In this document: piece by piece, positions 7,968 to 17,800 of the stretch | Layout of the letters: each line of letters begins with the position of its first letter | Numbering within the stretch: the first letter of the stretch is position 1 | Assembly (NCBI RefSeq): GCF_000379665.1 | Contig: NZ_KB903359.1 | Location: forward strand, 449,816-513,815 | DNA from: Butyricimonas synergistica DSM 23225 | GTDB lineage: Bacteria; Bacteroidota; Bacteroidia; Bacteroidales; Marinifilaceae | Direction of reading: 5' to 3' | Length of the DNA stretch: 64,000 nt | Position numbers and translations under genes: made by a program | Notes under the pieces: model-generated | What the model was told of the DNA's origin: nothing | Databases searched by the model: none | What the model saw: the letters and a program-made list of their open reading frames with translations, nothing else

Positions 7968-10253
7968 ATGAGAATGATTTATAAAATAGCGAAGACCGAG
8001 TTACAGATGTTGTTTTATTCGCCCGTGGCTTGGTTAGTGTTGATCATATTTACTTTTCAATGTGGTCTTATTTTCACGGGTACAGTTACTATGATCGAGA
8101 AACAACAGGCGATGGGGTATGATCCCTCGTATATCAGTTCTAATCTTTTCAGCAGGTTGTTCGGAGAAGTGTATAGGTATTTTTTCCTTTATATTCCTTT
8201 GCTGACGATGGGATTGGTGAGTAAAGATCTTGCCGGGGGAACGATGAAGCTGTTGTATTCATCGCCCATGACGAATGCGCAGATTGTTCTCGGGAAGTAT
8301 TTGTCGATGGTGCTTTTTGCCCTTGTGCTGGTGTCCATTTTGGTCGCGTATATGATTTTTAGTTTATTCACGGTGGAGCATTTTGACGTGTTGCAGATTT
8401 TTACTGGGATTTTGGGGTTCTTTTTATTGATATGTACTTATGCGGCTGTGGGGTTGTTTTTCTCGACATTGTCTTCTTACCAGATCATCTCGGCTGTGGC
8501 AACATTGGTATTTTTGACGTTCTTGAATTACGTGGATCGGATTTGGCAAGATGTTGATTTCGTGCGGGATGTTACTTTTTGGTTGTCACTTCCCAGACAT
8601 GCCTGGACGTTCATTAGTGGTATGATTTGTAGCGAGGAGATCGCTTATTTCATCACGTTTCCGGCGATGTTCGTGTGGTTTTCTATTGTGCGTCTGTCTT
8701 CGAGAGTACAAAGAAGCTCGTGGGTGCAAGGTTTGATGAAGTATGCGGGTGTTTTCCTGTTAATGGGGCTTATCGCGTACGTGAGTTCCCGTCCGGCATT
8801 GATGGGATATCTTGATATGACGCGGGAGAAGAGCCTGACATTGACGCCTCATAGTCAGGAGATCGTGAAGAAGCTGAATGGCGGGTTGACGATCACAACT
8901 TATAGTAACTTGCTGGATGATGATTTTATGAAAGCTCTTCCGCAGTATCAAAATAGTGACATGTATCAGTTCCGCGAGTATCTTCGTTTTAAGCCGGAGA
9001 TCAAGATGAAATACGTGTATTATTACGATTCGGTGATGAATACTAAAGAGAAAGGGTTCTTGTCGGATTTGCCGATGGAGAAGCGGGCAAGGCAGATTGC
9101 CGCCTCGTTCAAGATTAAGTTTTCGAGGTATTTGAATCCGGAACAGATCAAACAGATTATAGATCTAACACCAGAAGATAATCGTTTCGTGCGGCAGGTG
9201 GAACGGGAGAGCGGTGAGAAAATGTTTTTACGGCAGTTTGATGACATGATGCGTGATCCGGGCGAGGCGGAGATTTCCGCCGCGTTTAAGCGGATGGTGA
9301 TGGAGTTGCCTACCGTGGGATTCCTGACGGGACACGGTGAGCGGAATATAAATCGTTACCGGGATCGTGATTACGCGAGTTTCGCTCAAAATAAACGTTT
9401 CCGTTACGCTTTGTTGAATCAGGGATTCGACGTGAAAGAAGTGATGTTGAACGAGGATGTTCCCGCATTGATAAATATTCTGGTGATTGCCGATATGCAG
9501 CAACCGTTGACCGGAGAGGAGATGGAACGTTTACAGCGATATATAGACCGGGGGGGCAATTTGTTTATTGTGGGTGAGTCTGGTAGGCAAGCCCTGATGA
9601 ATCCATTGGTGGAACAGTTCGGGGTCGAGTTTGTCGAGGGGGTGCTGGTGAAACCTACGGAAGATTTCCAACCCGACTTAGTACTATCGCAACCTACGGA
9701 AGAGGCGAGGGAGTTGTCTTATTTCTTCGGGACGATGAAGGATTGGAGAATGAGTGCCACTATGCCGGGGGCTACGGGATTGACGTATTCTACGGATAAA
9801 GGATTTAAAGTGATGCCGATATTGCTGACAGATTCCACGGGAGTATGGAACGAGTTGGAAACGACGAATTTTATTGACTCGACGGTTTGCTATAACCCGG
9901 CGAGAGGAGAGGTGGAACAACAATACACGACACTCTTGGGATTATCGCGCCCGATGGGGAAACGTGAGCAGAAGATCGTAATCCTGGGGGATGCGGATTG
10001 TATTAGTAACGTGGAGTTGTTTAAGCCCCGCGAAGGAATAGAAGGTGGAAATTTCTATATTATTCTCGGGTCTTTCCAATGGTTGTCTGACGGGGAGGCT
10101 CCGGTAGACGTGCGCCGTCCGAAATCGATCGATAATAAGTTGTTCTTGGGTAAAACCGGCGTGGCTGTAACCGGGATCGTGTTTAAGTGGATGGTGCCGA
10201 TTGGCTTGTTGCTGGCAGCTATTTTTGTATGGTTTAGAAGAAGAGGAAGATGA
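7968..10253 (+). CDS. ABC-2 permease fused to GldG-like auxiliary domain (central paralogue)
   Basis: A 761-residue protein with the same plan as its neighbours: an N-terminal permease of about six helices (MIYKIAKTELQMLFYSPVAW opening), a GldG-like extracytoplasmic region with the GFLTGHGERNI segment, and a C-terminal helix ending FRRRGR. It is clearly more diverged from the two flanking paralogues (about half the residues shared by eye) than they are from each other. It probably pairs with a flanking permease to make a heterodimeric channel. The next ATPase gene starts inside its last codons (ATGA overlap at 10250-10253), so the two are translationally coupled. Substrate unknown. Confidence 0.85.
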   Translation: MRMIYKIAKTELQMLFYSPVAWLVLIIFTFQCGLIFTGTVTMIEKQQAMGYDPSYISSNLFSRLFGEVYRYFFLYIPLLTMGLVSKDLAGGTMKLLYSSPMTNAQIVLGKYLSMVLFALVLVSILVAYMIFSLFTVEHFDVLQIFTGILGFFLLICTYAAVGLFFSTLSSYQIISAVATLVFLTFLNYVDRIWQDVDFVRDVTFWLSLPRHAWTFISGMICSEEIAYFITFPAMFVWFSIVRLSSRVQRSSWVQGLMKYAGVFLLMGLIAYVSSRPALMGYLDMTREKSLTLTPHSQEIVKKLNGGLTITTYSNLLDDDFMKALPQYQNSDMYQFREYLRFKPEIKMKYVYYYDSVMNTKEKGFLSDLPMEKRARQIAASFKIKFSRYLNPEQIKQIIDLTPEDNRFVRQVERESGEKMFLRQFDDMMRDPGEAEISAAFKRMVMELPTVGFLTGHGERNINRYRDRDYASFAQNKRFRYALLNQGFDVKEVMLNEDVPALINILVIADMQQPLTGEEMERLQRYIDRGGNLFIVGESGRQALMNPLVEQFGVEFVEGVLVKPTEDFQPDLVLSQPTEEARELSYFFGTMKDWRMSATMPGATGLTYSTDKGFKVMPILLTDSTGVWNELETTNFIDSTVCYNPARGEVEQQYTTLLGLSRPMGKREQKIVILGDADCISNVELFKPREGIEGGNFYIILGSFQWLSDGEAPVDVRRPKSIDNKLFLGKTGVAVTGIVFKWMVPIGLLLAAIFVWFRRRGR

Positions 10254-11191
10254 AAGAATTGGAAGAATCAATTGTAAGAGTGGAACACTTGTCTCATCGA
10301 TACAGTGTCCAATGGGCTATTCGGGATATAAATTTCGAGATCACGGAGAATGGGATATATGGTTTGTTGGGTTCAAACGGGGCTGGTAAGTCGACCACGA
10401 TGAATATCATGTGCGGTGTGTTGAAGCAGACGGAGGGGGAGGTTTATGTCAAGGGCGTGAGTATGCGTGATGATCCGGTGTCAGCGAAGCGCCATATTGG
10501 TTTTTTGCCCCAGAAGCCACCGTTGTACGGGGATCTGACGGTGGAGGAGTTTTTGACATTCACGGCGAATATCCGCCGTATTCCGGGGGGGGATGTAGAT
10601 CGTGCGGTGAATGAAGTGATGGAGCGTTGCGGGGTGAGTCATTTCCGACGGCGTTTGATTCGCAACCTGTCGGGAGGTTACCAGCAGCGGGTGGGGATCG
10701 CGCAGGCGATCATCCATAACCCGGCTTTCGTTGTGCTGGACGAGCCGACGAATGGCTTGGACCCGAACCAGATCATCGAGATCCGTCATTTGATCAAGGA
10801 GATCGGGGAGGACCGTACGGTGATTCTCTCGACACATATCCTGTCGGAAGTGCAGGCGACGTGTGATTATATCCGCATGATCGAGGAGGGGCAGGTGGTA
10901 TTCTCGGGCACGGTGGAGGAATTTGACAATTATATCGTGCCGAGCACGATCTTCGTGACGCTGGCATCGATGCCGTCAGTGGAAGAGTTAAAGGTGCTTC
11001 CCGGCGTTGTGGGGGCGGAGAACACGGGTGGGATGAATTACCGGGTGAGTTTCTCGGATTCTCGCGAGGCGATCCTGAAGATCGTGGAGACGAGCGTGGC
11101 CCGAAACTGGCAGTTGCTTGAGATCCGGGCGGAGAAGAGCTCTATGGATAGCGTGTTCGCGGAGTTGTCAGCCAAGAGTAAGAAACATTAA
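10250..11191 (+). CDS. ABC transporter ATP-binding protein, GldA-like (copy 2)
   Basis: A 313-residue ATPase, nearly identical to the one at 4704. By eye about ten residues differ (for example VSAKRH against VEAKRH, and GGDVDRAVNEV against EGDVGRAVKEV), plus a slightly longer N terminus starting at the overlapping ATG. All nucleotide-binding motifs are intact: GSNGAGKST, LSGGYQQR, VVLDEPTNGLDP. Its 3' half is almost identical to copy 1 at DNA level. It precedes its permease by 12 bases, as copy 1 does, and the two units align without net gaps at an offset of 5,555 bp. Its start overlaps the upstream permease gene. Confidence 0.92.
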   Translation: MKELEESIVRVEHLSHRYSVQWAIRDINFEITENGIYGLLGSNGAGKSTTMNIMCGVLKQTEGEVYVKGVSMRDDPVSAKRHIGFLPQKPPLYGDLTVEEFLTFTANIRRIPGGDVDRAVNEVMERCGVSHFRRRLIRNLSGGYQQRVGIAQAIIHNPAFVVLDEPTNGLDPNQIIEIRHLIKEIGEDRTVILSTHILSEVQATCDYIRMIEEGQVVFSGTVEEFDNYIVPSTIFVTLASMPSVEELKVLPGVVGAENTGGMNYRVSFSDSREAILKIVETSVARNWQLLEIRAEKSSMDSVFAELSAKSKKH

Positions 11192-11203
11192 AATGGTGAG
11201 TTT

Positions 11204-13492
11204 ATGAAGATGGTTTTCAAAATAGCGAAGATGGAGTTGCAGTCTTTGTTTTTCTCGCCGGTGGCGTGGTTGTTGCTAGTGATATTCGCTTACCAGGTGG
11301 GGATGATGATGTCCGATTTGCTGGAAGGGATCGTGGTGAACCAGGCGATGGGATACGGGGGTGGAAGGGTAACAAGTATATTCGGCAGGTTGTTTGCGGG
11401 GATGCAAGGGTATCTTTTTTATTATGTTCCCTTGTTGACAATGAACGTGATCAGTCGGGATTTGAGCGGGGGAACGATAAAGTTGTTGCAGTCGGCACCT
11501 TTGCGAAGTGTTCAAGTCGTTGTAGGGAAATATCTGGCTTTGATAGCATTCGGCTTGGCGATGATGGGTGTACTACTATTTTATGTGGTGTTCGGTTTGT
11601 TCACGATCGAGAATATGGATGTGCCTTACGTGCTGGCCGGGATACTTGGTATTTACTTGTTATTGTGTGCTTATGCCGCAATAGGATTGTTCGTTTCCAG
11701 TTTGACCTCTTATCAGGTTGTTGCTGCCTTTGGGACATTGTTTGTCTTGATGATTCTGAATTACGTGGGAATGTTGTGGCAGAATTACGAATTCGTGCGG
11801 GACATTACTTACTGGTTGTCTATGCAGGGGAGAGTGGGAGAGTTTATCCGAGGATTGATTTGCAGTGAGGATGTGCTTTATTTTCTAATCGTGATCGGAA
11901 TGTTTTTGACGTGGACGACACTTCGGTTAATCAATCGGGTGCAGCGGCGGGGCTGGACGACACGTTGGGGGGCTTACCTAGGGGTTTTCGTGCTGGCAAT
12001 GGGGATCGGGTACTTGAGTTCCCGCCCCACGTTGATGGGATATTATGACGCCACGTACACGAAGAGTAATTCTTTAAGCCAGAGTAGCCAGGATATTATC
12101 GCGTTGTTAGATGGCGAGGTTACCGTAACGACTTACACGAATGTGTTAGACCAGGATTTTTGGGAAACACTACCAGAGAATATAAATCAAGATAAAGAAG
12201 TGTTGCGTCCTTATGTCCGGTTTAAACCGGATATGAAACTCCGGTACGTGTATTTTTACGATAATGCGAATAATAAGGAGCTGGACGAGCAATACCCGGA
12301 TATGAATGACGGGGAACGGGCGGAGCGAATCTGTGAAAATTACGGGCTGCCTTTCTCCATTTTCCGGTCACCGGAGGAGATGAAAGGGATAGAGGATTTG
12401 AGTGGTGAAGGGAATAGGACGATACGCGTGATCGAACGGGAGAATGGGCAAAAGGCGTATTTGCGTTTCTATTATCACGGGGGATGGAGAAGTTATCCCA
12501 TGGAAAGCGAAATTACCGCCACGTTTAGGCGTCTGGTGATGGAATCTCCCACGATCGGTTTTCTCGCCGGGCATGGAGAACGTAATATTTACAAGGAGGG
12601 AGACCGGGAGTTTAAACGTTTTTCCAGTGATAAGGATTACCAAGGGGCGATGATTAATCAAGGGTTTGATATTAAGGAAGTTTATGCAAGGCAGCCCATT
12701 GGGGATGATATTGATATACTCGTGATATCGGAATTAAGATCTTCCTTGAGCGAGGAGGAGAAGAGGAACCTGGATGCCTATATCGCTAGGGGAGGAGATC
12801 TATTGATTCTCGGTGGTCCTGAAAGGCAGGAGTTGATGAATTCTATCGTCAAGCCGTTCGGGGTTCGTTTTTTGCCGGGAAGGTTGGTGCAGCCGACGAG
12901 AGATTTGCAGGCAGATTTGATACAAGCTTTACCTACAGATGAGGGGATAAAGCTTTTTCCGGGACTGAATATGATCCGTGTTTACGAGGGATGTGTGGCA
13001 TTTCCGGGGTGTGTCGGGTTGGAGTACATGCCTGTCGAGGGAATGAGGTACGCATCTTTGCTCGTGACGGATTCCGTGGGATGTTGGAACGAGATGGACA
13101 CGATCGATTTCGTGAACGATACAGTGGCATATAACCCGGAATGCGGTGATAGGGATGGGATTTTTACCACTACTTTGGCAGTAAGCCGTAAGGTGAATGG
13201 AAAGGAACAACGGGTTGTGGTTATCGGGAATACGGATTGTTTCAGTAACGGAGAATTGGCTACAGGGAGAAGGGAGGTCCGGAATTTTGCAAACATATTG
13301 CTTCGTTCCAGTTTTTACTGGTTGTCTCACGAGGAGCTTCCTATTCGCATATCTCGGGAAAAACCGATAGACCGGAAGTTGTATATCTCGGAGCCGGCAA
13401 TGGAGGTCTGGAAAATCGTGTTTATGGTTATTGCCCCGGTTATTTTGGCTCTTGCCGGAATAGTTATCTGGCTTCGCCGGAAGGGGCGATGA
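11204..13492 (+). CDS. ABC-2 permease fused to GldG-like auxiliary domain (copy 2)
   Basis: A 762-residue duplicate of the permease at 5649 with the same length and domain order: ABC-2 permease (1-245), GldG-like extracytoplasmic region (about 280-720), C-terminal helix and basic tail RRKGR. The N terminus and the membrane segments near IENMDVPYVLAGILG are strongly conserved between copies. The extracytoplasmic region differs more, which suggests that the copies handle different partners or substrates. It is the last gene of the ABC cluster; fecR follows after 84 bases that hold a copy of the shared promoter motif and no obvious terminator, so read-through into fecR is possible. Confidence 0.85.
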   Translation: MKMVFKIAKMELQSLFFSPVAWLLLVIFAYQVGMMMSDLLEGIVVNQAMGYGGGRVTSIFGRLFAGMQGYLFYYVPLLTMNVISRDLSGGTIKLLQSAPLRSVQVVVGKYLALIAFGLAMMGVLLFYVVFGLFTIENMDVPYVLAGILGIYLLLCAYAAIGLFVSSLTSYQVVAAFGTLFVLMILNYVGMLWQNYEFVRDITYWLSMQGRVGEFIRGLICSEDVLYFLIVIGMFLTWTTLRLINRVQRRGWTTRWGAYLGVFVLAMGIGYLSSRPTLMGYYDATYTKSNSLSQSSQDIIALLDGEVTVTTYTNVLDQDFWETLPENINQDKEVLRPYVRFKPDMKLRYVYFYDNANNKELDEQYPDMNDGERAERICENYGLPFSIFRSPEEMKGIEDLSGEGNRTIRVIERENGQKAYLRFYYHGGWRSYPMESEITATFRRLVMESPTIGFLAGHGERNIYKEGDREFKRFSSDKDYQGAMINQGFDIKEVYARQPIGDDIDILVISELRSSLSEEEKRNLDAYIARGGDLLILGGPERQELMNSIVKPFGVRFLPGRLVQPTRDLQADLIQALPTDEGIKLFPGLNMIRVYEGCVAFPGCVGLEYMPVEGMRYASLLVTDSVGCWNEMDTIDFVNDTVAYNPECGDRDGIFTTTLAVSRKVNGKEQRVVVIGNTDCFSNGELATGRREVRNFANILLRSSFYWLSHEELPIRISREKPIDRKLYISEPAMEVWKIVFMVIAPVILALAGIVIWLRRKGR

Positions 13493-13541
13493 ATGGCTTG
13501 TTCCCGAAAAGAAGAAATTAGTTTTTTCTATAAAAAAGTAA

Positions 13542-13565
13542 TACCAAGTGAATGTTCGAGTATTC
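13542..13565 (+). promoter_or_regulatory. Shared promoter-like motif, copy 2 (fecR)
   Basis: TACCA at 13542-13546 and GTATTC at 13560-13565 are 13 bases apart, with TTC two bases before GTATTC as in copies 1 and 3. The fecR ATG at 13577 lies only 11 bases beyond, so if GTATTC is a -10 element the transcript would have almost no leader. Confidence 0.6.
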
Positions 13566-13576
13566 TTTAGATAGTT

Positions 13577-14782
13577 ATGGATAAAGATAGAATATATACA
13601 ATATTGGATTTATTTCTTAAATCTTGGTCGGGAACTCTCACTCTTCCGGAAAAGGGGAAATTGAACGAGTTGCTGGCTGATCCGGAATGGGACCAGTTGA
13701 AAAGAGATTTGGAGAATGATCGTTTTATAATGGGGCGATTTAAAGAACACGAGAAGTATAATACCGTTGCCGATTTTTCTATTTTCTTGAAACGAATCAG
13801 GAGAAAGCAGAAATTGAGACGTGTGAATAGAAGATTGAGGAGAGTGGGATATGTTGCCGCTTGCGTTCTTGTATTCGTAACGGCGGGTTGGTTGTTATCG
13901 AAAGAAGACAGCAAGTTTTCTTCGCTCGGGAGTAAAGAAAATATGGTGATGGAGCAACAGATGGCGGATCGGAATAGTGTCCGTTTAGTGTTACCTAATA
14001 ACCAGGTTGTCGCTTTATCCAAGAAGGCGGAGATTATTCCGATTTCGCATCTGGATTCTATAGGCGTATCCCGCTCCTCGGGGATGCCGACGCTGGATTA
14101 CTCGCGGTTGAAAAATAGTGTGTTGTCAGATTCCATTCAATACCACACGTTGATCGTTCCAACGGGAAAGATGCAATCGCTTGTTTTGTCGGATGGGACA
14201 CGGGTAACAGTTAATGCCAAGTCTACTTTGAAATACCCGGTTGTATTCTCGGATTCGCTCCGGGAAGTGTACCTGGAGGGGGAGGCTTTATTTGAGGTTA
14301 CAAAAGATCAAGGTAAACCTTTTATCGTTTCTGGAAAAGATTTTGAGGTGGATGTTTTAGGTACGGTTTTTAACGTGATGAGTTATGACGAGGAACCGAT
14401 GTCCCGGATCACTTTGATAGAAGGGAACGTGAGAACAACTGCGGGAAAGGTGTCTGTTTTATTGAAACCCGGGGAACAAGCTTCTATATTGCCGGAGCAG
14501 ATTCACGTGGAAAAAGTGAACACGGATGCTGTTGTTGCCTGGGTGGATAGGAAGATTACTTTTGACTCCGAACGATTGGATTTAATAATGAGGAAAATAT
14601 GTCGCTGGTATAATGTGCAAGTTCTTTATGAAGCTCCTGTTATGAGAGAACGGTGTTTCACGGGTGCTTTATTGTGTGATCATCCGTTGGAAGCTTTTCT
14701 GGAGTGGATGAGTACGACGACAGATATGCAATTTGTATTGAGTGATGGATTAATTACAATTAAAAACATTAAAAATCAATAG
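13577..14782 (+). CDS. FecR family anti-sigma factor
   Basis: A 401-residue inner-membrane regulator that holds an ECF sigma factor and receives a signal from the STN domain of the outer-membrane receptor. Residues 1-85 are cytoplasmic (sigma-binding part). A membrane helix at about 91-108 (GYVAACVLVFVTAGWLL) follows a basic stretch. The periplasmic FecR domain spans roughly 180-285 (LVLSDGTRVTVNAKS, YLEGEALFEV, LGTVFNV), and a DUF4974-like C-terminal domain covers 310-398. The cognate STN-type SusC is next. Unusually, no sigma gene directly precedes fecR; the nearest is at 22405, after the operon. The start is the first ATG after the shared motif. Confidence 0.92.
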   Translation: MDKDRIYTILDLFLKSWSGTLTLPEKGKLNELLADPEWDQLKRDLENDRFIMGRFKEHEKYNTVADFSIFLKRIRRKQKLRRVNRRLRRVGYVAACVLVFVTAGWLLSKEDSKFSSLGSKENMVMEQQMADRNSVRLVLPNNQVVALSKKAEIIPISHLDSIGVSRSSGMPTLDYSRLKNSVLSDSIQYHTLIVPTGKMQSLVLSDGTRVTVNAKSTLKYPVVFSDSLREVYLEGEALFEVTKDQGKPFIVSGKDFEVDVLGTVFNVMSYDEEPMSRITLIEGNVRTTAGKVSVLLKPGEQASILPEQIHVEKVNTDAVVAWVDRKITFDSERLDLIMRKICRWYNVQVLYEAPVMRERCFTGALLCDHPLEAFLEWMSTTTDMQFVLSDGLITIKNIKNQ

Positions 14783-14822
14783 CTGGTAATTCCTAACCTA
14801 TAAATCTAACATACAAATGATG

Positions 14823-14880
14823 ATGAAGCCCGCGCAAGCAATGTGATGGGACACGAAGTAAAGCGCGGGTTTCATTTTTT
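14823..14880 (+). terminator. Hairpin with T tract between fecR and susC (attenuator-like)
   Basis: ATGAAGCCCGCGC at 14823-14835 pairs with GCGCGGGTTTCAT at 14863-14875 (13 bp, one G-U wobble) and is followed by T bases to 14880. This is an intrinsic terminator form just before the receptor gene. It would end fecR transcripts or lower susC expression relative to fecR unless anti-terminated. Confidence 0.7.
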
Positions 14881-17800
14881 ATGAATCTAAAACTAATCTA
14901 CATGAAAAAAAAGAAGTCTAATTTGCTGATGAAGAAGAAAATCGGTATTGTGTTTATTCTGTTTTTCGTTCTTCAGTCTTTCAACATCGGGATTTGCCAC
15001 GCGCAGTCTGCTAATGAACCGCGGTTGACCGTGGAATTTAAGGAGACCCCTTTTGTCGATGTGCTTAATTACATTAAACGGCATACAAAGTATGAAACTT
15101 TGTATAATAATGAGGAGATAAAGAAGATTCCGGCCGTGACGCATCATTTTAAAGCTGTCTCTTTGTCCGAGGTTCTTCGTCAATGCCTGGAGGGAACGGA
15201 ATATACTTTTCGTTTTTTCCAAAGTATGATCGTAATCCAGAAACGGCAGAAAACGATAGAACCTGTGACGTTGCGTGGCAAAGTATTGGATGAAAGAGGG
15301 GAGGTATTACCGGGTGCGACGGTTGTCGTGCGTGGAACGAACATCGGGGGAAGTTCCAATAACCAGGGAATGTTCGTGTTCAATCTGCCTAAAATGGATA
15401 CCATTTACTTGCTGGTAAGTTTCGTGGGATACGAGACTCGGGAGGTGGTGATGACAGATTTTAACCAAGAGGTTGTTGTACGAATGAAACCGGACACGAA
15501 GGAAGTGGATGAGGTGGTGGTGACGGGATATGGAAACGTGAGAAAGACCAGTTTCACGGGTAATTTTGTGACCGTGAAACGGGATGAATTGTTGAACGTG
15601 TCCAAAACGAACGTGATAAAGGCTTTGGAAGTTTTCGATCCTTCATTCCGTATCAAGACGAATAACCAGTGGGGATCAGACCCAAATGCTTTGCCTGAAA
15701 TGCAGATTCGCGGGCAATCAAGTATCGGGGTCAAAGATTTAGACCGGAATTCTCTGTCAAAATCCGCGTTGGAAAATAATCCTAATCTGCCGATTTTTAT
15801 TCTTGATAATTTTGAAACGACGATTCAGAAGGTGTATGATATGGACCCGAACCGTATTGAAAGTGTTACGATATTGAAGGATGCCGCGGCAACAGCGTTG
15901 TACGGTTCCCGTGCGTCCAACGGCGTTGTCGTGATTACCACTGTGGCACCCCAATCAGGAGAAGTGCGAGTAACGTATAATATGGTAGGGACAGTATCTA
16001 TGCCGAATTTGCACGATTATAACCTGATGAATGCAAAAGAGAAACTGGAAGCGGAGGTGGCATCCGGAATGTATGATATTTCTGACTTGCCACTATGGAT
16101 AGGTGTGATGAGGCTAGAAGAGTATCAAGCTAAATTGGAAAATGTTATCGAAGGGGTGGATACTTATTGGTTGAGCAAACCGTTGCGTTCGGAGTTTAAT
16201 CACAAACATAGTTTATACCTGGAAGGGGGAAATAAAGAATTCCGCTATGGTATAGATTTTAGTTATAACAATGAAAACGGGGTTATGAAGGGTTCGTACC
16301 GGGATCGTATTGACGTGGGGTTCTCTATGTTGTACACGACTCCGAAAGTTCAGGTAACCAATAAGATCACGTATGGTGTGACGAAGGAAAAAGAATCTCC
16401 TTATGGTGATTTTTCAACTTACACGAAATTGTTGCCTTATGAGAAATACAGGGACGAGGATGGTAAGATGTTACGTCACTTGAATTGGTCGCAGATTATG
16501 GCTAATGAGCGTATAAATCCTTTGTACGAAGCTGAACTGGGGAGTTATGATAAAGGGAAAACGAATTCGTTAACCGATAACTTAAGTGTCAATTGGTATA
16601 TAAAGCCTACTTTATGGGTTAGGGCAGAGGCTAGTGTATCCCAATCGATAAATAAAAGAGAAAAATTTGTTGATCCTTTGTCGGTATATAATAATTTGCA
16701 GCACGGGGATGATAGGAGTTATGTAGGCAGTTTGACCAAGTCGGATAGGGAATCTATTTCCTGGGAGGGGAAATTTACAGTTTCTTATAATGAGTCCATA
16801 TTAAATCATAACATAAACTTATCCGGTGGAGTCGAAGTCCGGACTTCTAAAAATAATTCCAATTCAGGAACCTATAAAGGATTTCAATCCGCTGAATTCT
16901 CTTCGCCGGAGTTTGCTCGTGATATGCCTTATAAACCAAGTTTTAGTGAAACGCAATCGCGTTTGTTTGGGGTGTATTTTAGATTGAACTATTCTTACCG
17001 GGATATTTATTTGGCTGACGCCACGATCCGGTTTGATGGGTCTTCTGAATTCGGTTCAGATAAAAGATACGCACCATTTCTGTCTGCCGGTGTCGGTTTG
17101 AACATACACAAGTATCCTTTTATGGAGCAGTTCGGTTTTATCAACCACCTGAAGGTGCGTGGTTCTTTCGGGCAGACTGGTAATGTGAATTTCTCTCCTT
17201 ACGCGGCAGTCCCCTCTCACGTGATCGATACCGATGAATGGTATGTGTCCGGTCCGGCTACTAGTTTAATGCTTACGCGGGGAAATCGGAATTTGAAGTG
17301 GGAAAAGACAAATAAACTTGACATGGGATTTGAGTTAGGTGTTTTGAGGGACTTGGTATATCTTGAATTCTCTTGGTATAATGAAGTGACAAACGGTTTG
17401 ATTAATGATGCTTCATTGCCTAGTTCAACGGGATTTACCACGTATTTGACTAATGTCGGTAAGGTGGAGAACCGGGGGTTCGAGTTGCAACTTAGAACTC
17501 AATTGCTTCGGACTTCGGATTGGTATGTGGCTGTTTATGCTAATATGGCTCATAATAAGAATGTAATAAAGGAAATATCCGATTCCCAAAAAGCTTATAA
17601 TGATGCGGTAAACGAGTATTATAATCAAGAGATAAGGAATTTTTGGGATGAAGATAAACCGAATCTGAATCGAGTTATGACGAAGTACGAGGAAGGACAG
17701 TCTCTTTCGGCTAAATACGGATTGAAGTCTTTGGGTATCGATCCGGCAACCGGAGAGGAATTGTATGTTTATCGTGACGGAACTGTCGGTTACGAGTGGA

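Noticed and set aside
4704-13492. Composite transposon or IS-mediated duplication of the ABC genes
   Set aside because: No transposase, terminal inverted repeats or target duplications are visible at the unit borders; simple tandem duplication suffices.
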